A stretch of DNA of 13,700 bases from Myroides sp. (GCA_018384465.1 JAHAYQ010000011.1:1-13700); one strand, 5' to 3'. Positions 1-7,283 are shown, counted from the stretch's first letter. The notes: generated by a model from the sequence alone, not told the origin. Numbers and translations: made by a program.

Positions 1-2265
1 GAAGAAATTTTCAGCAGTTTAAAAGATCAAAACAAAAGTATTCAGCAATATCAAACGGTGGTGATGCCTTTGTATCAAGGTTTTATCGATAAAGAAAATC
101 AAATTGCGTGTTATACCGATCATCAAATTTTTGAACGCTACCATAAATTCAGCATCAAAAACGGTTATACCAAAAAGCAAACCATCACTTTAAAAGAACT
201 TACCACGCTTTCGGTGGGCGATTATGTAACGCATATTGACCATGGAATTGGGAAGTTTGGCGGTTTACAAAAAATCGATGTCGATGGAAAAAAACAGGAA
301 GCTATTAAATTGGTGTATGCTGATAACGATATTGTTTATGTTTCCATCCATTCGCTTCATAAAATATCAAAATACAATGGCAAAGAAGGTGCGCCACCAA
401 AAATCTATAAAATTGGTTCGGGTGCTTGGAAAGCCTTAAAGCAAAAAACAAAAGCGCGTGTAAAGCACATTGCTTTTAATTTGATAAAATTATATGCCAA
501 ACGCAGATTAGAAAAGGGTTTTGCGTGTGCGCCCGACAGTTATTTGCAGGCAGAATTAGAAAGTTCGTTTATTTACGAGGACACGCCCGATCAGTTAAAA
601 TCTACCATTGATGTAAAAACCGATATGGAAAATGAACGACCAATGGATCGTTTGGTTTGTGGCGATGTTGGTTTTGGCAAAACCGAAGTCGCTATTCGTG
701 CGGCTTTTAAAATGGTTGATAACGGTAAGCAAGTCGCTGTTTTAGTGCCAACAACCATTTTGGCGTTTCAGCATTATAAAACTTTTACCGACCGTTTAAA
801 GGATATGCCGGTTAAAGTTGCTTATTTAAATAGATTTAAAACCGCTAAACAAAAAGCCGAAACGTTAAAAGAATTAGCGGAAGGAAAGGTAGATATCATT
901 ATTGGAACGCATCAGTTGGTGAATAAAAATGTGGTTTTTAAAGATTTGGGGTTATTGGTAATCGATGAGGAACAAAAGTTCGGAGTTGCCGTAAAAGATA
1001 AATTAAAAACCATTGGCGAAAATATTGATACCTTAACGCTTACTGCAACGCCAATTCCAAGAACTTTGCAGTTTTCATTGATGGCAGCTCGAGATTTATC
1101 GGTTATTACAACGCCGCCACCCAACCGTTATCCTATTGAAACAAATGTGGTTGGATTTAACGAAGAAGTGATTCGCGATGCCATTGCTTATGAGATAGAA
1201 CGTGGTGGTCAGGTATATTTCATCAATAATCGCATTGAAAATATTAAGGAAGTTGCCGGAATGATTCAACGTTTGGTACCAAATGCGAAAGTTGGCATTG
1301 GTCACGGACAAATGGATGGTAAAAAATTAGAAGAGTTGATGTTGGCTTTTATGGACGGAGAATTTGACGTTTTGGTTGCCACAACCATTATTGAAAGTGG
1401 GTTGGACGTTCCTAACGCAAATACCATTTTTATCAATAATGCTAATAATTTTGGACTGAGTGATTTGCATCAAATGCGTGGTCGGGTAGGGCGAAGCAAC
1501 AAAAAAGCATTTTGTTATTTCATCACGCCGCCTTACAGTGTAATGACCGAAGAAGCGCGCAAACGTATTTCGGCATTGGAACAGTTTAGTGATTTAGGTA
1601 GCGGATTTAATATTGCCATGAAAGATTTGGAAATTCGTGGAGCAGGCGATATTTTAGGAGGCGAACAAAGTGGATTCATCAATGAAATTGGTTTTGAAAC
1701 CTATCAAAAAATCATGAATGAAGCCATTGATGAGTTGAAGGAAAACGAGTTCAAAGATCTATACGAAGAAGAACAAAATATTGATACTAAAGAATATGTA
1801 AAAGACATTGTAATAGAATCGGATTTTGAGATTTTGTTTCCTGATGATTATATAAACAGTGTTTCGGAACGACTTTCTTTATACAACGAATTAGCGACTT
1901 TGAAAACCGAAGATGAACTGATTGCTTTTCAGAATAAATTGATCGACCGATTTGGAGGATTACCTAAACAAGCAATAAATTTGTTAGATTCGGTTCGAAT
2001 TAAGTGGATCGCCTCAAAGGCCGGAATTGAAAAATTAGTATTGAAACAAGGTAAAATGATTGGTTATTTTGTAAGCGATCAACAGTCAATGTATTATCAA
2101 TCGGCACAATTTAGAAAGGTGTTACAGTTTATACAGGTGTATCCAAAATTAGCGACTTTAAAAGAAAAACAAACCAAAAACGGACTGCGCTTATTGTTAA
2201 CGTTCGATCAGGTGAAATCAATTCATAAAGCGTTGGAAAACCTTCAAAAATTAGAGCAATTATGA
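1..2265 (+). CDS. mfd: Transcription-repair coupling factor Mfd, 5'-truncated by window edge
   Basis: Mfd is an ATP-driven DNA translocase that pushes stalled RNA polymerase off damaged DNA and recruits UvrA for nucleotide excision repair. The frame is open from base 1, so the true start is upstream; 754 residues are visible out of about 1,100 usual for the family, and the UvrB-like N-terminal half is missing. In window numbering, the RNA-polymerase-interacting domain covers about residues 67-124 (SVGDYVTHIDHGIGKF). The RecG-like motor follows: Walker A GDVGFGKTE (GKT at 226-228), the DEEQ box at 322-325, TATPIPRT from 348, TTIIESGLDVPNANT, and QMRGRVGRS at 491-499. A C-terminal TRCF domain starts near residue 603. 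All motor motifs are intact, so the gene looks functional. The GTG at 58 lies inside the protein and is not a start. The stop overlaps the next gene's ATG by 4 bases, suggesting translational coupling. Confidence 0.97.
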   Translation, partial: EEIFSSLKDQNKSIQQYQTVVMPLYQGFIDKENQIACYTDHQIFERYHKFSIKNGYTKKQTITLKELTTLSVGDYVTHIDHGIGKFGGLQKIDVDGKKQEAIKLVYADNDIVYVSIHSLHKISKYNGKEGAPPKIYKIGSGAWKALKQKTKARVKHIAFNLIKLYAKRRLEKGFACAPDSYLQAELESSFIYEDTPDQLKSTIDVKTDMENERPMDRLVCGDVGFGKTEVAIRAAFKMVDNGKQVAVLVPTTILAFQHYKTFTDRLKDMPVKVAYLNRFKTAKQKAETLKELAEGKVDIIIGTHQLVNKNVVFKDLGLLVIDEEQKFGVAVKDKLKTIGENIDTLTLTATPIPRTLQFSLMAARDLSVITTPPPNRYPIETNVVGFNEEVIRDAIAYEIERGGQVYFINNRIENIKEVAGMIQRLVPNAKVGIGHGQMDGKKLEELMLAFMDGEFDVLVATTIIESGLDVPNANTIFINNANNFGLSDLHQMRGRVGRSNKKAFCYFITPPYSVMTEEARKRISALEQFSDLGSGFNIAMKDLEIRGAGDILGGEQSGFINEIGFETYQKIMNEAIDELKENEFKDLYEEEQNIDTKEYVKDIVIESDFEILFPDDYINSVSERLSLYNELATLKTEDELIAFQNKLIDRFGGLPKQAINLLDSVRIKWIASKAGIEKLVLKQGKMIGYFVSDQQSMYYQSAQFRKVLQFIQVYPKLATLKEKQTKNGLRLLLTFDQVKSIHKALENLQKLEQL

Positions 2266-2678
2266 GAATTTTAAGTATATTTTGTTTTTTGTTAATGTCT
2301 GTTGCAAATGGTTTTGCACAAGACACGCTAACTATTGAACACCAACCCATTATTATTGATGCAAGTTACGCCGGTGGCAATACCGAAGATTTGTATTACT
2401 ATGTAAATAACAACTTTAATTACAACAACGTAAAAAAAGAAGATATTCCTGCAAAGGCAAAAAAACAACCATATTTTGTTTTTTATGTGGTATTTGCCAT
2501 TAGCGAAGATGGTAAAGCTTTTGAATTTTCGCCTAAAGAAATCGGTGCTGAAAACAGTTTTTACAAAGAAGCGGTGCGCGTTATTGCATCAACCCGATGG
2601 AATGTTGCCACAAAAGACAATGCGTATAAAAAACAGTTTATGGTAATACCTATTAAGGCAATTATAAGTGATTTTTAA
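2262..2678 (+). CDS. Small secreted protein with TonB-C-like fold
   Basis: This is a 138-residue exported protein. The N-terminus is a signal peptide (basic RILS, hydrophobic core, likely cleavage after GFAQ at about residue 20). The C-terminal half, about residues 68-138, follows the pattern of the TonB C-terminal domain: a strand with 'FAISEDGK', then 'YKEAVRVIASTRW', then a closing strand ending 'FMVIPIKAI'. True TonB proteins have an N-terminal membrane anchor and a proline-rich linker; both are absent here. It is therefore better described as a free periplasmic TonB-C-like protein, a type common in Flavobacteria, than as an energy transducer. The ATG overlaps the mfd stop (ATGA), so it is probably translated from the mfd message although its role need not relate to repair. 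A hairpin terminator follows directly. The family assignment rests on pattern only. Confidence 0.75.
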   Translation: MRILSIFCFLLMSVANGFAQDTLTIEHQPIIIDASYAGGNTEDLYYYVNNNFNYNNVKKEDIPAKAKKQPYFVFYVVFAISEDGKAFEFSPKEIGAENSFYKEAVRVIASTRWNVATKDNAYKKQFMVIPIKAIISDF

Positions 2679-2682
2679 TGAT

Positions 2683-2712
2683 AAAGCCCGATGTTTTGCA
2701 ACGGGCTTTTCT
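2683..2712 (+). terminator. Rho-independent terminator after the mfd operon
   Basis: An inverted repeat AAAGCCCG (2683-2690) / CGGGCTTT (2702-2709) with an 11-base loop ends in a short T run. It begins 4 bases after the stop of the TonB-C-like gene. On the minus strand the same stem is followed by a weaker T-rich stretch, so it may also stop transcripts from the convergent DUF4494 gene. Confidence 0.8.
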
Positions 2713-2738
2713 AATTTTGTAAATTGCAATATTTTAGT

Positions 2739-3197
2739 TTAAGCTTCTAATTCCAAAACTTCTTCTCCTTTAAAATAATGAAAAACATCGATAATAGGAG
2801 ATTCAACTATAGCCGGAATTGTAAATTCGCCCATTGTATTCTGCATAATCTGCATGGTATTATCAAAAGCGTCCTTTATATCATTTGCTTGAACTAAAAT
2901 AAATAAATTGGTTTTTCGTTCTTTTCCGCTTTCTTCATCATAAGCAATTAAAGCTATTTTTGATTTAAACCAACGATCTGCATTTTCAAAATGATGAATT
3001 TCTGAAAAATTAGCTACCTTAATATTAACCACTTTAAATTCTTCACTAACTAAAGATTTCATTTCGGTATTAATTCTTGTTTCGGCTTCTGTAAAACTTA
3101 AAGCGTCAACCAAATAGGGTTCTGACACTACTTTTTGCACACCGTTTTCATCTAATTTTCTATATTTTACTTTGCATTCGTACCAAATTGCGCTCAT
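2739..3197 (-). CDS. DUF4494 domain protein
   Basis: This 152-residue soluble protein has no signal peptide or membrane segment. Its opening (IWYECKVKYRKLDENG, then VSEPYLVDALSFTEAE) and its middle 'ENADRWFKSKIALI' match what I recall of DUF4494, a family of about this length restricted to Bacteroidota and of unknown function. The sequence suggests a compact alpha/beta fold with two similar halves, each a strand pair followed by an acidic helix, but this is only an impression. The gene stands alone: it converges on the mfd operon and has its own promoter-like TATATTTG 21 bases before the ATG. No catalytic motif is recognisable, so no function is proposed. Confidence 0.85.
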   Translation of the reverse strand: MSAIWYECKVKYRKLDENGVQKVVSEPYLVDALSFTEAETRINTEMKSLVSEEFKVVNIKVANFSEIHHFENADRWFKSKIALIAYDEESGKERKTNLFILVQANDIKDAFDNTMQIMQNTMGEFTIPAIVESPIIDVFHYFKGEEVLELEA

Positions 3198-3217
3198 AAC
3201 TTATTATTTTAAAGCGG

Positions 3218-3253
3218 CAAATATAACAGAATATAAAACTGGAGCACCCAAAG
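3218..3253 (-). promoter_or_regulatory. Bacteroidota-type promoter for the DUF4494 gene
   Basis: Read on the minus strand, TATATTTG (3225 to 3218) matches the Bacteroidota -7 element TAnnTTTG. A CTTTG at 3253-3249 lies 23 bases upstream, within the usual range for the -33 TTTG/TTG element. It is 21 bases from the start codon, which supports the ATG at 3197. Confidence 0.6.
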
Positions 3254-3301
3254 TTTTGTTTGGATTTTAAGAATTTAGTTATCTTGAACGGAACCAATAT
3301 T

Positions 3302-4330
3302 TTATAATAGTTCGTTTATTTTATTTACAATTTGCTGAGGTTGAATACTACGCATGGCATCGCCATATCCTTCAATAATTTTGTTTCCGTAAACCGATGT
3401 TGGCAAAAACGGATATTTATCTAAATCAGGAATCAAACTGTTTTCAAGTGGTTGATTAAAAGGAACAAAACCCGCATAAGGATGCGTTTGACCCCATAAG
3501 GTTACAACAGAAACTCCGTACATTGCGGCAATATGCCCGTTGCCAGAATCCATTGAAAGCATTACATTTAAGTGTTGAATTAGTGATAATTCTTGTGTAA
3601 ATTTTAGTTTTCCTGCGATCACTGTAACATTTGAAAAGTTTTGTTGTAACGTGTTAAGTTTTAATATTTCTTCTTCACCGCCACCAAATAGAAATAATTT
3701 GTTTTTAGGATTTTCGGCAAGTAATTTTATTGTTTCTTTCATTAAATCCAACGGATATACTTTTGTTTGATATTGCGCAAAAGGTGCAATTCCAATCCAA
3801 TTATCATCAGATTTTTCGTTGGTAATAGTTAGAATTTCATCAGGTAAAACCGATTTTTCAGGAAAATTAATTTTTGATAGATCAACCTTAAAACCTAATT
3901 GTGCCAATGTATCAGCATGCCGATTAATCATTGACTTTATTGGTTTTAATACTTTTTTTTCTAATCGGGTTAATTCCTTTTTTTCTTTTCTGCCCTTATC
4001 GGTAAACGCTGTTTTTGTTCCGTTTGATTTAAAAAAGGTACGAAGTATTTTAGATCGCAATACATTATGAAAATCGGCAACATAATCAATTTTTAGTTTT
4101 TTTAAATCTTGATACAATCTGTAAATTCCAAAAAATCCTTTATGACGTTTTTTTAAATCCACATCGAAAAAATCCACCCGATCCATACCATCAAAAAAAG
4201 GTTTGAAAAACGGTCTTGAAACTACGGTTACTTTTATATCGCTATGTTGTTGAAGCAACGCGCGGATGACAGGAACGGTCATCGCTACATCGCCCATTGC
4301 CGATAAACGTATAATTAATACATGTTTCAT
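3302..4330 (-). CDS. Glycosyltransferase family 9 (heptosyltransferase-like)
   Basis: This 342-residue GT-B glycosyltransferase is of the ADP-heptose:LPS heptosyltransferase type (WaaC/WaaF family, GT9), expected to act at the cytoplasmic face of the inner membrane in LPS core or related envelope glycan synthesis. The N-terminal acceptor domain opens with VLIIRLSAMGDVAMTVPV, the classic GT9 start with the GD pair. The C-terminal donor-binding domain contains NKLFLFGGGEEE and the signature MDSGNGHIAAMYGVSVVTLWG (from residue 260; D261, S262, G263 and H266), followed by a T-x-P segment. Length and motifs are complete. The substrate cannot be read from sequence: many Flavobacteria make LPS without canonical heptose core, so another nucleotide-activated sugar is possible. 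It starts by a one-base overlap (TAATG) with the upstream membrane-protein gene, so the two are translationally coupled. Confidence 0.9.
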   Translation of the reverse strand: MKHVLIIRLSAMGDVAMTVPVIRALLQQHSDIKVTVVSRPFFKPFFDGMDRVDFFDVDLKKRHKGFFGIYRLYQDLKKLKIDYVADFHNVLRSKILRTFFKSNGTKTAFTDKGRKEKKELTRLEKKVLKPIKSMINRHADTLAQLGFKVDLSKINFPEKSVLPDEILTITNEKSDDNWIGIAPFAQYQTKVYPLDLMKETIKLLAENPKNKLFLFGGGEEEILKLNTLQQNFSNVTVIAGKLKFTQELSLIQHLNVMLSMDSGNGHIAAMYGVSVVTLWGQTHPYAGFVPFNQPLENSLIPDLDKYPFLPTSVYGNKIIEGYGDAMRSIQPQQIVNKINELL

Positions 4331-4629
4331 TAGTTAGTTAATGCATTAATTATGTTTAGTGAAAACTCCATAATTGGTCGGTAAGCTGTAGAAAACGCAA
4401 TGAGAGGGATAACAATAAATACCACACCTATATAAAACCAAATTTTTGAGGTTTGCTGTTGTAAAAGTTTGGCAAAAGCGTACATTAATAAGTAATAAAT
4501 GCTTAAAATGCCTAAGGGTAACAATAATAACTGGGCATAAGCATTAAAAAACTGCCAGATAAAAACGCCTACTACCAACAGTAGAACGGTAAATATTAGG
4601 ACTTGTATAATTTTTAAAAGTCTGTTCAT
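4330..4629 (-). CDS. Small three-helix membrane protein
   Basis: I do not recognise this family by name. From ATG 4629 it encodes 99 residues with three hydrophobic segments, at about residues 8-28, 33-53 and 64-84, separated by short loops; the loop before helix 3 is polar (KLLQQQTSK). The frame stays open upstream to a TTG at 4665, but that stretch is a terminator-like hairpin and its encoded residues are an accident of the stem, so the ATG at 4629 is chosen. Its stop overlaps the GT9 start by one base, and DUF4254 lies upstream across the hairpin. It may be an inner-membrane partner for the glycosyltransferase; that is inferred from position only. Confidence 0.72.
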   Translation of the reverse strand: MNRLLKIIQVLIFTVLLLVVGVFIWQFFNAYAQLLLLPLGILSIYYLLMYAFAKLLQQQTSKIWFYIGVVFIVIPLIAFSTAYRPIMEFSLNIINALTN

Positions 4630-4631
4630 AT

Positions 4632-4663
4632 AAAAAAAGACCTTCGTTTTGGGAAGGTCTTTC
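4632..4663 (-). terminator. Hairpin terminator or attenuator after DUF4254
   Basis: On the minus strand, AAAGACCTTC (4662 side) pairs with GAAGGTCTTT (4636 side) to form a 9-10 bp stem with a short loop, followed by a run of T to 4632. It starts 8 bases after the DUF4254 stop (4671) and its T run ends 3 bases before the ATG of the next gene (4629). It is a strong intrinsic terminator by shape; the closeness to the next start suggests partial readthrough or attenuation. Confidence 0.78.
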
Positions 4664-4670
4664 AAAAGTA

Positions 4671-5276
4671 CTATTTTTTATTTTGATATAACACCGGATT
4701 TAACTCTTCGTCGTTATACATTTTCATTTGTTTATATACTTTCATGTATTTTTCGCCGTTTTCAATATCGGTTATCAGTTGGCTGATCGATACAAACATA
4801 TCATTTTTTTGATCTAACAATACATCTAACTTCGCCTGACATTTAGCTCGGTGATCTTCAGAGGCCTCTTTGCGGGTAGCCTCTTCGTTCATGTGATAGA
4901 TTTTTAATGCTAAGATTGACAAACGATCAATTGCCCATGCCGGACTTTCGGTATTGATTTTAGCATCAGCTTTTACCTGAACATCTTTGTATTTATCCAA
5001 AAAATAACTGTCGATGTATTCAACCATATCCGTTCTAACTTGGTTCGAAGCATCAATTTTACGCTTTAAAACCAAAGCAGCAACTGGATCAATCTGCGGA
5101 TCGCGAATAATATCCTCATAATGCCATTGCACGGTATCAACCCAGTTTTTGGCATATAATAAATGTTCTATAGATCCTTTTTCGTAAGGATTTTCAATAG
5201 GTTGATTTACATCATCGTATTTATGATAATCTGTAATACTTTGTTCAAAAATAGGGAAAGCAAATTCTGCAAACAT
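4671..5276 (-). CDS. DUF4254 domain protein
   Basis: This is a 201-residue soluble, mostly helical protein. It matches my recollection of DUF4254, a family concentrated in Bacteroidota and often encoded beside LPS-type glycosyltransferases, as here. Visible features are a conserved-looking N-terminal segment (FEQSITDYHKYDD, then NPYEKGSIEHLLYAKNWVD), a long helical middle (VALVLKRKIDASNQVRTDMVEYID) and PAWAIDRLSILALKIYHM. There is no signal peptide, membrane helix or obvious catalytic motif. The many His/Asp/Glu residues in helices (YHKYDD, WHYEDI, YHMNEE) could bind metal or be structural. It has its own promoter-like element upstream. A role in envelope glycan synthesis is inferred from the neighbouring GT9 gene and is unproven. 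Confidence 0.88.
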   Translation of the reverse strand: MFAEFAFPIFEQSITDYHKYDDVNQPIENPYEKGSIEHLLYAKNWVDTVQWHYEDIIRDPQIDPVAALVLKRKIDASNQVRTDMVEYIDSYFLDKYKDVQVKADAKINTESPAWAIDRLSILALKIYHMNEEATRKEASEDHRAKCQAKLDVLLDQKNDMFVSISQLITDIENGEKYMKVYKQMKMYNDEELNPVLYQNKK

Positions 5277-5294
5277 GGTAATAATTTTTATTTA

Positions 5295-5324
5295 CAAATA
5301 TAGTTTTAATAATTTTACAAAAAA
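5295..5324 (-). promoter_or_regulatory. Promoter for the DUF4254 gene
   Basis: On the minus strand TATATTTG (5302 to 5295) matches TAnnTTTG and lies 18 bases before the ATG at 5276. A TTTTTTG tract (5324 to 5318) is 15 bases upstream, slightly closer than usual for the -33 element. No equally good element is seen for upp in the same 67-base divergent gap. Confidence 0.55.
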
Positions 5325-5343
5325 TTAAAACCTATCTAAAGTT

Positions 5344-5985
5344 ATGCATATTCACTATATATCGGAACAAAACAGCATATTAAACCATTTTTTAGCGCAG
5401 TTGCGTGACGTTGAAATTCAAAAAGATGCGATGCGTTTTCGGAAAAATATTGAACGGATAGGTGAAATTATGGCGTACGAGTTAAGTAAAACATTACCGT
5501 ATAAAAAAGTGTCGGTGCAAACTCCATTAGGAGTAAAAAACACCATGATTATAGAAGATAATGTGGTTTTGTGTTCTATTTTACGTGCAGGATTGGCTTT
5601 GCATACCGGTTTTATGAATTTTTATGACGATGCCGAAAATGGTTTTGTATCGGCAGCACGTGTTCATGGAGCTACAGAGATTATGGTTGAATATCAGGCG
5701 GCACCATCGTTTGAAGGAAAACATTTGTTGTTGGTTGATCCTATGTTGGCTACTGGTTTTTCGTTGGTTGCGGTTTACAATAAGTTAATGCAACACCAAA
5801 CGCCTAAAGAAATTCATATATGCGTGGTTATTGCTGCGCCAGAAGGCATTCAGTTTTTACAAGAAAATTTGCCCGATCACGTGCATTTGTGGGTGGCAAG
5901 TTTAGACGACGGACTAAATGCTGATAAATACATTATTCCTGGTATTGGTGATGCAGGTGATTTGGCGTACGGTGAAAAATTATAA
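5344..5985 (+). CDS. upp: Uracil phosphoribosyltransferase
   Basis: This cytosolic pyrimidine-salvage enzyme makes UMP and pyrophosphate from uracil and PRPP. At 213 residues it is of usual family length. Key features are SILRAGLAL (about 78-86), the PRPP-binding loop VDPMLATGFS (131-140) and the uracil-binding C-terminal segment YIIPGIGDAGDLAYGEK (196-212). The loop usually reads DPMLATGGS or similar; here the residue before Ser is Phe139, a mild variant. The ATG at 5344 lies close behind the divergent DUF4254 promoter region. Its last Leu codon (TTA) read in reverse is the stop codon of the convergent DUF6427 gene, so the two genes overlap by 6 bases with no terminator between them. The neighbourhood with DUF6427 and DUF6341 looks typical for Flavobacteria. 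Confidence 0.95.
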   Translation: MHIHYISEQNSILNHFLAQLRDVEIQKDAMRFRKNIERIGEIMAYELSKTLPYKKVSVQTPLGVKNTMIIEDNVVLCSILRAGLALHTGFMNFYDDAENGFVSAARVHGATEIMVEYQAAPSFEGKHLLLVDPMLATGFSLVAVYNKLMQHQTPKEIHICVVIAAPEGIQFLQENLPDHVHLWVASLDDGLNADKYIIPGIGDAGDLAYGEKL

Positions 5986-6909
5986 TTTCAGTAAAAACAA
6001 CAATAAACTAATGGCTAACATAGCAGTAAGAACCGTTTCTTTTACCCAATAAGTAGTGCTTTTCGCTATAAAATTTCCTCCGATAATTGATAAAGGAAAA
6101 AAGGTAAAAACCAACAATCCGTTTGATTTTTCTGGTGTTAATATAAAAATGGTAACGCCAATTATAAAGCACAAAACAATGTTTTTGTATAAGGTAACTT
6201 GGTTAGTAGCTATGCTTTTTAAATTAGTTAATTGATATACGGTGAAAAACACTGCTACTGTTGCAAAAAAAGAAAGTCCAATGTTTTGATACACATTGTC
6301 AAAATAATTAAAATTAAAACCTACATTAAAGTTATCTATCCAAAAAGTTGGTAAATCAACTTGATTAATTAAGGTATAGGTGTAAAATAAAATAGCTACC
6401 GTTAATAAGGCAACAAACGGAATGATCCAATTGCGGTAATCTTCGCTGGCATACCAAATAATGGTTAAATAAATCATTGCGAAGTATAAAATAGTCCACG
6501 ATTCAAACAAGGCGGCAAATAGAATCCATAAACTGGCATCAAAAATTTTGATTTTTGGCTCATTTAATGTTTGTAACGAAATGATGCGTCTTAGTGCCAA
6601 AAGCACAAAAAGATTTGCAACAATGAGCTGAGCATCGTCATAAAACGTGGGGAAAAGGGTTAAAAAGCAAGCATATAAATAAAGTGAATATAAATTATTA
6701 ACAGCCAAATGGTTTTTTACCGTGATAAATTGAATCAACAATACAGAGAAAACAACTAATAAAAACAAGATGCTTTTTTCGATGATTATGGTAGGAGATT
6801 GCAGCCAACTTAAATCGCTAACAAGGTGTAGTATATAGGTAAATAGCAACATTAAGCCTATTACTACGTACCCAATTGGTCGGCTTTTAGAAAAAAGATT
6901 TGCAAGCAT
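5980..6909 (-). CDS. DUF6427 family polytopic membrane protein
   Basis: This is a 309-residue integral membrane protein with roughly nine or ten hydrophobic helices, for example YVVIGLMLLFTYILHLV near the N-terminus, SILFLLVVFSVLLIQFI, IIPFVALLTVAILFYTY, IVLCFIIGVTIFIL, and a final helix ending LLLFLLKL at the C-terminus. Size, topology and position between upp and DUF6341 fit DUF6427, a Flavobacteria-specific family of unknown function. Polytopic proteins of this layout can be glycosyltransferase C or O-antigen-ligase-like, but I see no diagnostic periplasmic acidic motif, so I propose no activity. The ATG at 6909 is preceded by A/T-rich sequence with a TAACTTTG element farther upstream. Confidence 0.8.
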   Translation of the reverse strand: MLANLFSKSRPIGYVVIGLMLLFTYILHLVSDLSWLQSPTIIIEKSILFLLVVFSVLLIQFITVKNHLAVNNLYSLYLYACFLTLFPTFYDDAQLIVANLFVLLALRRIISLQTLNEPKIKIFDASLWILFAALFESWTILYFAMIYLTIIWYASEDYRNWIIPFVALLTVAILFYTYTLINQVDLPTFWIDNFNVGFNFNYFDNVYQNIGLSFFATVAVFFTVYQLTNLKSIATNQVTLYKNIVLCFIIGVTIFILTPEKSNGLLVFTFFPLSIIGGNFIAKSTTYWVKETVLTAMLAISLLLFLLKL

Positions 6910-6955
6910 TAATGATATTTTTGTTTTTTGTAAATAAGTTGTTGATTAAATTTCA

Positions 6956-6963
6956 TACTTTTG
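6956..6963 (+). promoter_or_regulatory. -7 element for the DUF6341 gene
   Basis: TACTTTTG followed by C matches TAnnTTTG, 54 bases before the ATG at 7018. A -33 TTG at the usual distance is not clear: candidates at 6928-6930 and 6939-6941 give spacers of 25 and 14 bases. Confidence 0.5.
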
Positions 6964-6966
6964 CTA

Positions 6967-6974
6967 CAAAGTTA
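6967..6974 (-). promoter_or_regulatory. -7 element for the DUF6427 gene
   Basis: On the minus strand TAACTTTG (6974 to 6967) matches TAnnTTTG and lies 57 bases before the ATG at 6909. No good -33 element is seen. It sits 3 bases from the plus-strand -7 element, so the two promoters would face each other. Confidence 0.4.
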
Positions 6975-7017
6975 GAATTAAACTGAAATTAAACATAAAT
7001 AATTTAATAACAATATT

Positions 7018-7251
7018 ATGTGGACATCTTTCTTTAAAGCAATTGAATTTTTATTTGTTGATGTTTTATTTGTACCAATGGATTGGTTGGCTAAGTTAGA
7101 ATTATCTAACTGGTGGGTTGCCAATTTACTTACTTGGGTATTCATCATCATTTGTACAGTTGCATTTGTTTATTGGATGAAGCAGTTACGTATTTTTGCA
7201 TCAAGCAAAGAAGATGATCAAGATACAACAGCACACTCATTCTTAAAATAA
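7018..7251 (+). CDS. DUF6341 family small membrane protein
   Basis: This 77-residue protein has an amphipathic aromatic N-terminal stretch (WTSFFKAIEFLFVDVLFVPMDWLAKL), one clear transmembrane helix at about residues 34-54 (VANLLTWVFIIICTVAFVYW), and a short charged tail (KEDDQD). Size and layout match DUF6341, a small Flavobacteria-specific family that I recall lying next to upp and DUF6427, as here. Function is unknown; the conserved pairing suggests it may act with the DUF6427 protein in the inner membrane, which is inference. The stop codon lies at the first base of a strong hairpin terminator. Confidence 0.82.
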   Translation: MWTSFFKAIEFLFVDVLFVPMDWLAKLELSNWWVANLLTWVFIIICTVAFVYWMKQLRIFASSKEDDQDTTAHSFLK

Positions 7252-7280
7252 AAAAATCAGGTTTTAAACCTGATTTTTTT
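7250..7280. terminator. Symmetrical bidirectional terminator
   Basis: A 15-base arm, seven A then TCAGGTTT (7250-7264), is followed after one base by its exact reverse complement (7266-7280). In practice the loop will open to about four bases. Each strand has a GC-containing stem and a T7 tail, so it can end both the DUF6341 transcript and the convergent FAD-protein transcript (stop at 7284). It overlaps the DUF6341 stop codon. Confidence 0.88.
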
Positions 7281-7283
7281 ATT

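Noticed and set aside
58..66. GTG/ATG as start of mfd
   Set aside because: The frame is open to base 1 and Mfd is about 1,100 residues, so these codons are internal.
912..1311. Two minus-strand open frames inside mfd
   Set aside because: They lie fully antisense to the conserved motor domain, resemble no family and are shadows.
3819..4070. Plus-strand open frame inside the GT9 gene
   Set aside because: It is antisense to a complete glycosyltransferase, with no promoter or recognisable protein pattern.
4630..4665. TTG start at 4665 for the small membrane protein
   Set aside because: The extra residues are encoded by a terminator stem and the ATG at 4629 sits just before the first hydrophobic helix.
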